DNA from: Aquilaria yunnanensis
Taxonomy: Eukaryota > Streptophyta > Magnoliopsida > Malvales > Thymelaeaceae
Assembly (NCBI GenBank): GCA_039654915.1
Contig: CM077599.1
Coordinates: 80,196,001-80,260,000 of the forward strand
Direction of reading: 5' to 3'
Length of the DNA stretch: 64,000 nt
A program made the position numbers and the translations under genes. Shown piece after piece: positions 25,701 through 40,700 of the stretch (positions are counted from its first letter, which is position 1; every line of letters begins with the position of its first letter). The notes beneath the pieces were generated by a model, which saw only the letters and a list, made by a program, of their open reading frames with translations, had not been told where the DNA came from and did no database searches.

Positions 25701-28700
25701 AACTCTTTATTTTTTATTTTTTTTATAGTAGTACTGTTGAAAAAAATTCTTCAAAATGGTACTTAGAAAGCTATCATCTCGCATCTATCTTTTACCTTCA
25801 TCATATTGCACATTAGTCCCAACTACATTGGGTTGGTGGCATGAAGTTCATATTGTCAATTAGCTGTTTAAAATAACTAACCTACGAGTTTGTGCAAAAG
25901 CAAAGTGGTAAAGTTTTACACATAATGCACTTCCTGACGCAACCATCTTACAAGGGAACACGCTTCTTTCATTTATACAAAAAATATTATGTGTTTAACT
26001 GGGTTCTGGAGGTGAGAATCATCTATTAACTGGTTCACATAGTGACAGTGCCAAAATAAAATTGATGGAATTAGTGTTTTTGTTTTTTTTTCTGTTGGTT
26101 TTAATAATCATTTTTTGTAAATGGTGCATGATCCATAGCTAATGCAAGTACTGTCACAGTTGACCCCTATTTAAACTCATTCTTTTGTGATATTAGTTTC
26201 AAGGGGAAACAAATCAATAGCAAATGGAAAACAACTGGCTATGTTTATTTTTTATTTTTTTTATATTATTATTATTTTTATTGTTGTTGTTATTGTTATT
26301 ATCATTATTATTATTAAGATGCAATTTTTTATGATGAGCTACTATACTTGCCAGTGGTAATTTATCTTATTACCTGTGGATCAACATATATGATAACATC
26401 CAGGCAATTTCAGTTCCCAGAAAAAGGTAGCATCCTACTGAACAATTAGCATATGCCTGATGGTTTAGTTCTGATTGCCTTTTAGCAAATGATTGGTGCA
26501 GCAAGTGCATGAAAATTATGGTTGCTCCTACACTGTTTTGATCAATCGGGGTCTAAGCCCGCTTGATTGCAATCCTTTAGAAGGTTCTCCAGTTTGGTAC
26601 CTGTCCAGCAATGAAACTATCTGGAAGACTTAAAATTGGTCTGTTAGTGTTTAATAATGTATCTTAAAATGGAAAAGTACTTCCAGAAGGACTGTGGGTT
26701 GACTATCTTGCAACAGTATGAGCTCAGAAAATTGAAGGTTCTCACGAAAAAGATTAGCAGAAGGGTTATCTGCTTTTGCTTTTTCATTTCAATACCGCTT
26801 TTGCTTCCATGCATAGTTTAGTTTACTCAGAGTTCTTAGGTTTTTCCTTCTATAATTCTTGTGATTGATAATATTTTATTGATCAATGTTGTAATCATTT
26901 GATGCTTAGGAATGAAATTTGCTTGTTTCTTTTACTTTTCTCCGTTAGGATAAGTAGCATTAGTGGATTTATGAGTGGAAGCTCTAAAGATTGCTTCTTT
27001 ATATAGACTTAACTGAATCGACAATTAATTGACCATAAGAACTTAATGCCACCAACCTGAATGCAGTATGGATTAAGGTGCAGTTTGATGATGATGATGA
27101 TGATGTCCAATCAATTGCATGGTAAATATAGGAAGCAAATAATCTATACACAATTAATTGCTCAGGTCAACAAACAAGAGCTTTTGTTGAGGCTGTGGAG
27201 CAATATACTAGATTGGGGCTTCGCACACTATGCTTGGCGTGGCGCAAGTTAAAAGAGGATGAGTATCAAAAGTGGTCATTGATGTTCAAAGAAGCTAATG
27301 GCTCTTTGATTGATAGGGAGGTACATGGTACTTCCAATAATCTTCTCGTGAATTTTAAGTGGCTAATTTTCATAGTCTAAGCAGTAGCATACTATAGAAA
27401 TATCCCATGTACCCATCAAATTAGGTGAGCAACGTACTTAATTTATTCTATTTGTTCTGTAGTGGAGAATTGCTGTGGCCTGCCAGCTGTTAGAACAAGA
27501 TCTTGAGCTCCTGGGAGTTACCGCTATAGAAGATCGTTTACAGGTTAAATCTCTGATAGTTGTGACATTATCCCCTTTCTTTTTGTTTCTTGTCTTGGAA
27601 CTCTTTTCCTCCAAATTGTCTCAGGATGGTGTGCCAGAAACAATTGGGACTCTGAGGAAAGCAGGAATAAATTTCTGGATGCTAACTGGAGACAAGCAAA
27701 ACACAGCCATACAAATTGCCCTATCTTGCAACCTTATTTCGCCAGGTAGTTAAATGTTATTAAAGGCCCCCTTCTTAAATTCCTCTTGTGGTTCCATCCA
27801 TCCCATTCATATTGTGTTTTTGGTATCTTCTCTATCCTAATTGTGCCCTTCATCTCAATCTAATCATCAGATTCAAAAAGTCGGCTTCTTCTAATCGATG
27901 GAGAATCTGAAGATGAAGTCTCTAAAAGTCTAGAGAGAGTTCTGCATGCTATTAGGATTACATCTGCTGAGGAAAAGGTACATCTTGAGGCTCAATGCAT
28001 GAATTTAAGGCATATATCTGATAATCATATGGTCTGTCATTCTATAAAAATGGTCTAAAACTCCTATCCTCTGTTCATTCTTTTGTTGTTTCTGAATTAT
28101 TTTTTAATGTGGATATGCTCTACTGTCACACTGGTTATTCTTGCATTGATATGCTTGTTTCATATTTTTTGTTTACCTATAGATTGAAACCGATAGAGAT
28201 GCTGTAATAACTGCTGAGTAAGCCATTAAAAGCAGATGGCACTGACTTGACTTCTAAGAAGTATGACCAGGAACCAAGAAATTCTGCCTGTTCTGATAGC
28301 TTAATTACCTAGTGAATTTGCTGTCTCCATAGTTGTGCCTTGCAGACAGTGTTCAAACATGTATGAAATGCTTAAGCCAAAGTCTGGACTTATCATATCA
28401 TTAGTGACTGCTACCGAGCTTTTGCAGTTTAAACTTGGCTGAGTACCCCTTGCCCCACTTGTAGATAGTCGCCTGCATCGGATATGCTCAAACTTTTAAA
28501 GCTCCAAATAGTTTAGACTATCATTGTTTAAAGTTTGTGAGAGGTTTACACATTCATGGTGGAATTAATATACTTGGAAGTCCAGCTGGCTTATTTTATC
28601 ATTTAATCCTGAGATAAGTGCCTTCTTTCCTCTATTAAGCATATGTTTAATATTTCAGTTGAATTATTCAGCTGATTACTTTGTTGGAAGAATTTTGTCA

Positions 28701-31700
28701 AGATCGCTTTCACTGCATCTTTTATTTTAACAGGATATCACATTTGTAGCTGACGGTTGGGCTCTTGAAGTTGCACTTAAACATTACCTGGATGCTTTTA
28801 CTGAATTGGCAATGATATCGAGGACTGCTATATGTTGTCGTGTTACACCATCCCAGAAAGCACAGGTTTTATTTACCCTTGTCATTTCCACAGTATTTTG
28901 TTATTTTTTTAGTTCATATTATAAGACTGGGTTGGTGGCGGATCTGAATCTGGGGCGCCTTAAAGGAAACCACTAATCTTAACCTCTGGCCTAAGTGTTG
29001 CTTGATCTTGTGTTGTACTTATTCTTCATAGAGCATTATTAAGTGTCGAAAGGTGTTTTTCTTTGCAGCTTGTTGAACTCTTAAAGTCATGTGGTTATAG
29101 GACATTAGCCATTGGCGATGGTGGAAATGATGTGAGAATGATACAACAAGCTCATGTTGGGGTTGGTATCAGTGGAAGAGAGGGGCTGCAGGCAGCCAGG
29201 GCAGCTGATTATAGCATCGGAAGTGTGTTCTCTCTTGTTCTTTTTCCTCTAAATTAGTTTGAATAAATAAAAGAATTTTATCGTTATATTATTTAATGTA
29301 TTGATGCTTATTTGACATCTTTGTTTCAGTCGTGCTAATTGATAATTTTATATTGAATGCAGAGTTCAGGTTTCTCAAAAGGTTGATACTTGTCCATGGC
29401 CGTTATTCATACAATCGAACAGCACTTCTGTCTTTGTACTCTTTTTATAAGTCTCTATTAATTTGCTTCATTCAAATCTTGTGAGTTCTCTACCTTCCTC
29501 TCTCTCTCTCTCTCTGTCTCTCTCTCCTTCCCTTTTTTTTTTGGTGCATTTGTTTGCTGATGTTAGAGAACAACAGTTTCGCTTTCATTTCAGGTCTTTC
29601 TGGAACCAGTCTTTTCAATTCTGTTAGTTTGATGGCTTATAATGTATTCTACACCAGTTTTCCTGCTCTAGTCAGTATTCTTGACAAAGATCTCAGTGAA
29701 GGAACAGTAATGGAATATCCGGAAGTGTTAATTTACTGTCGAGCAGGGAGGTGGGTCCTTGCTGTCTCATCTCTTTAAATTTTTTCCTGTGAAGGTTGGA
29801 AGGATGCCAGAGAGCTTCTTGCTTGGCTTTAGTGGCTTGCCTTCTGTCTATTTATTGAGAAGTGGCCGACAATTAAGATAAAATTGTTTCTGAACAGGCT
29901 TTTGGGTCATTTTGCCGGATGGTTTGGTCGGGCTCTTTTCCATGTGAGTGCCATGATTTCTAGGTTCTGCTTTTGTATTCATGGATTTAGTTGACATACC
30001 GCATCATTATTTGTTGAAGTGTGCACTGCATCAGTTAACTAAATTCGACCTAGAAACCATGTGCATTGGGGTTCTTTCGGTTAATTATATTGGCAATGAT
30101 GAAATTGTTGAAATATTATATATGACATTGATAAACCTATTGATGTAGGAGGGATTGAAGAAAAGAACCTAACTGGGAGAAGAAAGATGAGAGCGGAGAA
30201 ACACGACACCATTTCTTATTTAATCAAATCTGCAGATAACATATGATAGGATGCCTTATATAGGCATCTTAAAAGCTATAATGATAGCCATAAATAACTG
30301 AATAATTATAATTCCTACAATTACATTGTTTCCCCATAATTCTTCCAATCTCCCAAGTCCCCAAAATACAAGAATTATTCTAAATAATATTCTACTTCCC
30401 TTGTCCTGCATCACTTAGATAGAGTAAAAGTCTATGTTCTCTCACTGGAAAGTTCATAGTTTCTGTGGTCAGAATTGAAGCTGATTTTCAACCCAGCTTA
30501 CTATAAACACCTTTTTCTAGAGCTAGTATATCCTAATAAAGGGAAAATAAATGATTTACAAATATGAAAGATGGTTGTCAAAGTTGTACAAGGCACAAAA
30601 CTGCTTCTAAGGAAGAACATATGCTGGCGGTGGATGACCAATTAATTCATTTGGCAGATATAGTATAATTGTTAGTGTTGTGCCCAAAAAGCCAATCATG
30701 AGATGATTGTATTTTTGCAAATTGAGTCATGATATTTTATTGAGGCATTAATCCAGCAATTTTGTTTGTTGTTTTGTTTCTGCGTAACGTAATAAACATA
30801 ATTGTAACCCTAGAATAATAATATTCTTAAACGTCCCTAGTATAGTATTATTGTGGAGCGGGTTGCAATAATACATAATGACTAACATATGTGGAGACTA
30901 ATATGAGATATGTAGTCTACATATGGGTACAAGTTGGAGAACTTGTGTACTGGACCGACCCACCATGAGAACACTTCATGGATCGTTATATGAGTGTCAT
31001 AAGTGATTCTCATAGTGATCATGGTATATGTAGTCCTTCGACCTAAGATCATCAAGGTTCCCTACATGTGAGTCACATACTTTGATACTTTCCTTTGTTC
31101 CTCGTAACTGAGTGAACTTGAAGGAGGTCATTGGGTATGTCACATATCATGCGGCGGGATTTGTATGATCAAGATGGGATTTGTCCCTCCTATGTAACGG
31201 GAGTGATATCTTTGGGCCCCTTGATAAAGTGAGACTTAGAAAATGCATGGCCATGCTCCGATGAGTTGATATATGATATCAATGTCATCAGTTTAAGTTA
31301 GTCTACTTGGTAATCAAGAAACCAAAGATTGGGCTATACGAGAGTGACACATTCCATGTCTCGTGCTTAGTCTTGATATCTTGGACAAAGGGACAATGGC
31401 ATATATCGGTGATGATCATAAAGGTTTAGTCGATTCACCGACAATCTTGTCACTTGGGTAGTAATGATGTGTTGCTAGACACCGCTCATTGCTTATGATC
31501 ATAAATGTGATTTATGATCATTGCCAACATGGCAAGAGCCTATTGGGTCGCACACGTAGAGCTATTTGGATCATTAGAGTGCATGGGCTAATTATTTGGG
31601 TTATGGTTTCACTTTAATTTCGTATTAATAATGGGCCAAGGAGTTGAGCCATTATTAAGCCTGAAATTAAATCCTAATTGGATTAGGGCTTTGAAACCCA

Positions 31701-34700
31701 TTAGGCCTGGAAGTTGAGTATCACTATAAATACAACTTTTAAGTGAGAAATTCGCAGGTCTCCTTGCCCTAGCCTCCCAAAAGGACAGCCGCACTCTTCT
31801 CTTGCAATTCCTTGGAGGACGCAAGCTAGCACTGCGAGCGCAAGAGAAACGCATCTGCCGGGACGTGGTGGAAGCGTGGTGATCCCGAGAGGCTCGTGTG
31901 GATACCATAGAGAGCCTGAACACGTCAACTGTTCAGGTTTTGTGATTCGACTCTACAGTTGAGTGAGAGATCTCAACCGAAAATTAGGTATGAAATTTTC
32001 GAACACCCGGTTTACCCCGTTTCACTTGGATCCTGGAGGGTTTCGGTTAAATTCCGCTGCGCTGTTTGGCTCCCGAAACCCAACAATAATAATCTTTGTC
32101 CTGCGTGGGTTGAAACAACCAATGTTGAAACCAAAACCCTCTTGAAAACTCCATTTGATAGTGTAAATGTGGTTTAAGGAAAACTGGGGAGCATCTCACA
32201 TCTTTTTCCAGCAGAAGGAACTAACTTAGTACATTAGAAAGCCGAGGCAGGTCAATAGCAATACAGTATGAAGCTAATGTCTAACATATTTTATTTAGTT
32301 GGATCGCACATATCAGAGGCTTTTGTCATGTATACTCTTTACTTGAGACCCTTCCTGTGTTGCAGTAAAAGAATCCTTGAGTTAATTTTTAGATTCGATG
32401 TATGATGTTTTAATCATACCGTGTTGAAGCTCCTTATGAACAAAATGATGTATTCTGTAATTTCATGGGAAATTCGATGTGGCTCGTGGTTCTCACACAT
32501 TAGTTTCATCGGTTTTGTTTGTTCAAAGCTGAGTTCTCGGAAATGTTTCCACCAAAGTAGCTTGCCTGTTGTGCATGCATTGCTCTAAAATCACACTTGG
32601 CACTAGAACAGGCAACAGCGGTTTGCTTCCTGCTTTTCCATGGCACATATTTCCCCTTAATACAAAGCAGCCAGTGGTAGATGAACAACTGTAGGAACCA
32701 GCTCATTCTGCATTCTGGTAACCACATTGGCAGACATGACCATCATTTGGTATAAAGGTTCTCATCTAGGGACACTGTTAAGGAACTTTCGATCTAGATT
32801 ATTGGATTCTAGTGACTGGTGGATATCGCTGGTGTAAAGGATATTGCTGGATGGTGACTGTTACGAACTTTAATTTTCTATAGTCTTCCATACTTGCTGG
32901 GATCTAACAACCATTCTCCTTCACTAGTACCAATCTTCACGTTAGGGTTCATAGGATTATCGACTGACTTGGCCCCTAACAAACCAATCTCTTCCTAAAG
33001 GTTTGGCACATACTTCCTTTTAGAGAATCAATATCACCCCAATGCCAAAAGAGTGTCTCAGTGGACCAAGATCATTTTCTTTTGTAGATACGGCTTCCTT
33101 GTTTAGTACCTACATCATCATCTTGATGGAGGGCAAATAGGGCTAGAACCAAAAGAGAGAATACAAAAGAGAAGAAGAAGAAAACCAGGGGAAGAGAAAT
33201 CTCTTAATTCAATAACATAAAAAACTGTCTCCAAAAGTTCTTGTTTCCCCTATTTATAGGAGGGGAAGCATAAAGGAAATAAATAGAAAAGGAAAGAAAT
33301 AAACTATTAAAATAAACAAATAAATCCAACAATAAATAGGAGAGCAAAGAATCCTAATTAAAATTTACTTCCTAATTCTGCGCCTAAAATAAGTTTTGCC
33401 TAAAGTCTTTAGGCACTGCATCATTCTCCCCCGGTTGAAAGAAACTCAACTCTGTTGAGTGTGACTACAAATACCAATCTAAGAGCTCCAGGTCCATCTC
33501 ACGAAGGTCCTCCTCAAACATCCAAGTAGCATTTGAAGGCAGGCATCCCTTCCATTGAACTAGATAACGACGACCACCACCAATAGTAGAACTTAAGAAC
33601 TCATCATCAAGAATGTTGTTAGTCTCATCCTTTGGCTTAGGGAACTGAGGGGTTTTTGGGATAGGTGCTCCTGCAGAAGGTCCACTTGACAAAATAGGAG
33701 GCTCAAAGGTGCATCGATAAGGTAATAAATATTCCACATTAAAGGCGGTATTAATATGACGTTCAGTAGGCAAATCAAGCATGTATGCATTTGGTTCAAG
33801 CTTCTTTAAAACAGAAAATAGGGCCATGGCTCGAGCATGTAACTTTTTAAAATTAGTTTTTGCTAGTTGCTCAGGTCTTATGCGAACCATGGCTTCATCA
33901 CCATCATTAAATTCCTTACTCCTATGATGCACATCAGCAGCAAGTTTATAGTTCAAATTATTCATGGCAATCTTTCGTTTAACCTCAGTGTGCAAATCAT
34001 GTGATGTAGGGCAAATAGGGCTAGAACCAAAAGAGAGAACACAAAAGAGAAAGAGAAGAAGAAAGCCAGGGGAAGGGAGATCTCTTAATTCAATAATATT
34101 AAAGGGAGATCTCTTAATTCAATAATATTAAAAAAAACTTTCTCCAAAAGGTCTTGTTTCCCCTATTTGTAGGAGGGGAGCATAAAAAAAACAAATAGAG
34201 ACGGAAAGAAATAAACTATTAAAATAAACAAATAAATCCAGCAATAAATAGGAGAGCAAAGAAGCCAGCAATAAATTTACTTTTTATTCTACGCCTAAAA
34301 TAGGAACACACAACTTATTAGCCCTAAATAAGTAACCATCCCAAATAAGGAAGTCACTATACTCTCTCCTATCCCCATCACTAACAACTTGGTAGACTTC
34401 ACCAAAATCAACACATGTTCGGTAGTCCTCCTTCATCTTATTAACCCATGGAACCTTAACACTAAGTACTTGAACGGTGCCAATCATTCTGCTAAGCTCA
34501 TCAGCTACCTTGTTTTCAACACCCGACTTATGCTTAAGTATAAAGTTATATTCACTTAGAAAGGTACACCGCTTAGCATGACGAGAGTTAAGCTTCTTTT
34601 GAGAACTAAGGTACCCTAGAGCTTCATGGTTAGAGTAGAGGATGAACTCCTGAGGTAATAGGTAGTATCTCCAAAACCTAAGGGATTGGATCACAGCATA

Positions 34701-37700
34701 AAATTCCTTGTCATAGGTGGAGTACCTTTGCTTAGGCTTAGAAAATTTTTCACTAAAGAAAGCTACAGGATGATCTTCTTGACTAAGGACACCTCCTACC
34801 CCTACCCTGGAGGCATCAAAAGACACCTCAAACACTTTGCTGAAGTCGGGATGCCGAAGCACGGGGGCTTCAGTCAATCTCACCTTGATTTCTTGAAATG
34901 ATTTAGAGGCTGTTAAGGTCCACTTAAATTCACCCTTCTTAAGACAGTCTGATATAGAAGTAGTGATGGTGCTGAAACCCTTAATGAAATGCTTATAAAA
35001 AGTTGCTAATCCTAGGAAACTTCAAAAACCTGAAATTGTACTAGGTTCAGGTCATTCTCTAACAGCTTTCACTTTACTGGGGTTTGCGTCAATCCTCTGT
35101 GCACCCGCTATGAAACCTAAGAAAAGCGCTCTATCCTGGAAAAAACTACATTTCTTAAGGTTCACATACAGCTTAGACTCTCGTAGGGCATCAAAAAGCT
35201 GGCGTAAGTAACCAACATGTTCCTTTCTAGACCGGCTTTAAACTAAGATGTCATCAAAGTAAACAACAAGAAACTTGCCTAGAAATGGTTGAAGGACGTG
35301 TGTCATAATCGTCATGAAGGTGCTAGGTGCATTAGACAACCCGAAAGGCATGACTAACCACTCATACAAACCATCCTGGGTCTTAAAAGCAGTTTTCCAC
35401 TCGTCTCCCAGCTTAATCCTAATCTGGTGGTAGCCACCACGCAGGTCTATCTTAGAGTACGACTTAGATCCAGCTAGCATGTCTAACATGTCCTCAAGTC
35501 TAGGTATGGGAAACCTTTACTTAATGGTGATTTTGTTGATAGCCCTGCTGTTTGTGCACATTCTCCAATTATCATCACTTGTTGGTGCTAACAAGGCTAG
35601 GACAGCGTAAGGACTAAGGCTGTGCCTAATTAATCTTCTACCTAAGAGTTCGTTCACTTGCCTGTTTAATTCTTCACGGTTCTTTAGGTTCAACCTGTAA
35701 TGAGGAAGGTTAGGTTATTGAGACCCTGGGACTAAATCAATTGCATGTTGAATTTCCCTCATGGGTGGTTGTTTGAAGGGGAGTTCAGTAGGCATGATAT
35801 TAGAAAATTCCTGTAAAAGATTTGAGATCTCAGCTGGGTGTATTGGCTGAGGGTTTGAGCCCCCGAACATGACCTCCCTTGCTACCACAGCAAACACATA
35901 CCCACTTGTTAAGCCCTCTTGCAAAAAAATCTTACTGTTCAGAAGCTGGATTGTGGCTCTTTTTGGTGCTGTTGTAGTTGGACTTGATAGGGCTGCAGCA
36001 TCGTTGTAGTTTGGCCTGGCCGGATTAAGAATGATGTTCCTACCCTTATACCTGTATTCATAGGTGTTGGCTCTACCATGGTGAGTTATGTCAAGGTCAT
36101 ACTATCAAGGTCATACTGCCAAGGTCGTCCAGGCAAAATGTGGGATACATCTATAGGTAAAACGTTACAGTTGTTACATAAGGAAAGTAGATCTGTTTAC
36201 ATAAGGTTACTACGTAAAATAGGAAAGTAGATTTTTCATTTATTATTTAGAGATCAATCCTTGTTGTCTTTCCTTGTATGATAATTTCTCTTATTATATA
36301 AAGGCAATGAGGGTCTTGTATGAGATCAAGCCCTCTGTTTCTTTCTCTGATATTGTTTAACATGGTATCAGAGCCATAGCCTAACTCTTTCCAGCCTTAC
36401 GTTTCCGCTGCCAACACCAGAAAACTGTTTTCAGCCTTACGTTTCCGCTGCCCTAACCAGTAACCTTATCTATACTTAACCAAATCAAAAACCAAGAACA
36501 TAGCCACCACTAGGAGTCCCGGCGACCAAACCAGTACCGGCGGTGCTGCCGGAAAACCTCCCATGCGCCGGTGCGTGGGCGTCACGCGCCGCCGTCTGGC
36601 GACCTCCGGCGACGGCGTTCTGATGGGTGTGCTCGCCTTTCTATCCTAAACAAGTTTCTGGTCTTGGTTTATGTCAATTATGACCAGAGCTTGAGTTTCT
36701 TCGTCATCCAGTTAGTCTCTCGTATGTTGGAGTGCGTCATCAGCAAGGGCTGTGATCTGTTTGTTTGTCTCATCAAGGAGAATGTCAAATCCTGAGGAGA
36801 AAAATTCCCAATCACGTGTTCCAGCAATCATCTCACCAATGGGTTCCTCTACCCAATTCAGCAGTATTCGAATTACCAAACAATGTTTGAATGGTAATAA
36901 TTACTCTTCCTGGACCAAGAAGGTGGTATTATATTTTACAGGTCAGAGGAAGATGTCACATCTCACTGCTGATCCTCCTACCGACCAAAGCCAATTAGAA
37001 AATTGGCAAGCTGATGATGCACAGTTGTTGCACTTGCTGTTCGAGTCCATGGAACCTGAAGTGTCAGATTTATTCTCTCATGTCATCACCTGTAAGCAAG
37101 CTTGGGATTATGCTAAACTTCTTTACTCTAGTAATATGCTGCGCATGTATGATGTTTCTGTTGAGTTGTTTCATGCTAAACAAGAAGGGAGTGTCACCGA
37201 TTACTTCGCAAAGGTGAAACAAGGGTTCGAAGAGTTGAATGCTTTGCTGCCTATTTCTTCTGATGTCCAAGAGATGCATCGTCAAAGAGAGCATCTAGTG
37301 ATAATGACGTTTTTAGCTGGACTAAAACCAGAGTTCGAACCGGTCCGTGCACAGATCCTTGGGGGAGTAGAACTACCTTCATTGCCTGAAGTATACTCCC
37401 GGCTTTCTCGTTCTTTCGCTAAGGAGAGTCCAACAAATTACAGTTCTGATCGGTCTGTTCTTGCGGTTCAGTCCAATCCACAAGCAAGATTTGGCTCTCA
37501 AGTTAGAGGAGGCCTTGGAGGTAGTCGTGGAGGACGCGGTGGTCGTGGTGGCAGAGGTGGACGTGGTCGAAGTCCACGTCCTCATTGCACGTACTGTGGA
37601 AAAGATGGTCATATTGAGGATACTTGTTGGGATAAGGATCCATCATTACGAGCAGCCTATATGGCATCAAAAGCGGACTCTTCTTCAGCTGTGGCATCAC

Positions 37701-40700
37701 AACCGTCTGTTACTTTATCTCATGAAGAGTACACTAAATTCCTGCAGTATCAGTCCGCACAGCTGGCTGCTTCTCCTCCCATGGCATCTGTTGTCCATCG
37801 AGGTAATCCAACAGCTTGTTATTCGTCTAGCCTTTCTAAAAATCAGTCTTGGGTGTTGGAATCTGGTGCTACTGACCACATTTCAGGTAAAATAGCCTTT
37901 TTTGATCAAATATGTCCTCTAGCCTCACATCATAGTAAACTCACCATTGCCGATGGATCTACCACCACTATTAGAGGTGTTGGATCCACTCGACCTTGTT
38001 CTTCTCTTTACCCTCTACACTCTATGTTCCAAACTTTCCATTCAATCTTATGTCTGTGAGTAAACTGACTAAACAACTAAAATGTTCTGTTTGTTTCTTT
38101 CCTGATCATGTCATTATCCAGGATTTGAAGACCAAGAAGACGATTGGAGAAGGGCGTGAATCGAATGGAATGTACTATTTTGATGGATTTCAGTCATCAG
38201 TTGCTTGTCCTGTTTCAGCTTCTCCTCTTCTAATTCATAGTCGCTTGGGTCATCCATCTCTGGAGAACCTCAAGAAATTAGTCCCAAATTTAAATTCAAC
38301 CTCTACTTTAGAATGTGAGTCTTGTTAGCTTGGGAAGCACCATCGTGCTCCCTATTTGTCCCGAGTCAATAAACGAGTTGATAAACCTTTTTCGTTAATT
38401 CATACAGATATTTGGGGTCCTAGTCGTACCAAGTCTAAATTGGGTTTTCAGTATTTCATAATCTTTGTTGATGATTTCTCTCGAATGACTTGGTTATATT
38501 TAATGAAAGATCGTTCAGAGTTATTTTCTATCTTCTGTGCCTTTTGTGCTGGGATTCAAAATCAGTTTCACACCCGAATCAATATTCTTCGCAGTGATAA
38601 TGCAAAAGAATATTTCTCTAACTCAATATCCAGTTACATGCAGCAACAGGGTATACTCCACCAATCCTCCTGCCCACACACATCTCAACAAAACGGAGTA
38701 GCTGAGAGAAAAATCCAGCATATTGTTGAAACTGCCCGTACCCTGTTAATTCACATGAATGTACCCAAGAGTTTTTGGGGAGATGCTGTGCTCACTGCAT
38801 GTTGTCTTATCAATCGTTTGCCATCCTTTATCCTTGCGGGTAAAATTCCTTTTTCTATCCTTTTTCCCCGCCCAGCTCCCTTTCCTATTATTATTCGTAT
38901 ATTTGGTTGTGTCTGCTTTGTTCATCAGAACCAGCCTGGCACAGATAAATTAGACCCTAAATTTCTGAAATGTGTTTTTCTTGGTTACTCTCGGTTGCAA
39001 AAAGGATACAAGTGTTTCAGTCCTTCCCTAAATCGTTGTTTTGTTTCTGCTGATGTTACATTCTTTGAAGCTACACCATATTTTTCTGATACTCAGTTCG
39101 TGTCTTCTGATACTGATGACTGTTTGCCATTGCCCTCTGTACCTGTTCAAATGGCTCCTACCAATATTGATGTTCCAGTTACTGATCATGTTCCTTCAGA
39201 ACTCATTCCTAAAATAATCTGGCTCCTTCAGAGCGACTTTCTCGTCCTGATTTACAGGTTTATACCCGACGTTCTCATCAAGAAGCACTACCACAAGATT
39301 CACGCTCGTCTCCACCGGCTTCATCTTCAACTCCACCGGCTGATGATTTAGAAATTCCAATTGCCCTTCGCAAAGGAAAAAGGTCTTGTACACTTCATCC
39401 TATCTCGAATGTCATCTCTTATAATTCATTGTCACCATCATACTGTGCTTTTATCTCTACCTTGTCTTCCATTCCCTTGCCTAAGTTTATTTCAGAGGCT
39501 TTGTCTCACCCTGGGTGGAAGCAGGCCATGGAGGAGGAGATGTCAGCTTTGCGGGCTAATAATACATGGGATTTAGTTCCTCTTCCACATGATCAGACAG
39601 TTGTTGGTTGCCGATGGGTTTTTAATGTTAAAGTTCATCCTAATGGTACAGTTGATCGGTTGAAAGCTCGTCTGGTGGCTAAGGGATATACACAGGTATA
39701 CGGCATGGACTATTTGGAGACGTTTTCTCCAGTAGCCAAAATGACTTCAGTACGCGTTGTCATTGCATTGGCAGCCACAAATCAATGGCCTTTACATCAA
39801 TTAGATGTGAAGATTGCCTTTCTCCACGGTGATCTTGAGGAGACTATCTTTATGGAGCAACCACCAGGGTTTGTTGCTCAGGGGGAGACTGACCTTGTAT
39901 GTCCTTTAAACAAGTCTCTGTATGGTTTGAAACAGTCACCACGAGCATGGTTTGGTCGCTTCAGTGCAGTTGTTGTGGAGTTTGGATTGCAGCAATGTGG
40001 CGTGGATCACTCTGTCTTTTATGGACACTCCCGAGCTGGTAAAATTATTTTGATTGTCTACGTTGATGACATTGTTATAACTGGTGATGATAATGTTGGT
40101 ATTCAATCCTTGAAATCTTTCTTGCAAACGAAATTCCAGACAAAAGATCTTGGTTCGTTAAGATACTTCTTGGGTATCGAAGTAGCAAGGTCCAAAATGG
40201 GGATAAACTTGTCCCAAAGGAAGTATGTCCTTGATCTTTTAGAAGAAACTGGCTTATTGGGAGCCAAGTCAGTTGATAGCCCCATGGAACCAAATGTTAA
40301 GCTTGATGCTGAGAAAGGAGAATATTTGGGAGATCCTAGTAGATATCGAAGACTTGTTGGTAAATTGAACTATTTGACTGTCACTCGGCCAGACATTTCA
40401 TTTGCCACTAGTGTCGTAAGTCAGTTTATGGAGTCTCCGCGTACTGGTCATTGGGATGCAGTAATCAGAATTTTGAGATATTTGAAGGGTACTCCAGGAC
40501 GAGGGCTTTTATATCGAAATTATGGCCATACTCAGATTCAAGGATACACAGATGCGGATTGGGCAGGTTCGTACGATCGCCGGTCTACTTCAGGCTATTG
40601 TGTCTTCATGGGAGGAAACTTGGTGTCTTGGAAGAGTAAGAAGCAAACTGTTGTTGCACGATCTAGTGCTGAATCTGAGTATAGGGCAATGGCATATGCT

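Noticed and set aside
34686..34901. Plus-strand frames inside the gypsy elements (also 43293-43541 and 44965-45201)
   Set aside because: They are reverse-strand shadows of the minus-strand pol genes or leader sequence.
37379..37700. Minus-strand frames opposite the copia Gly/Arg-rich region
   Set aside because: Shadows of the gag basic patch; no independent signal.
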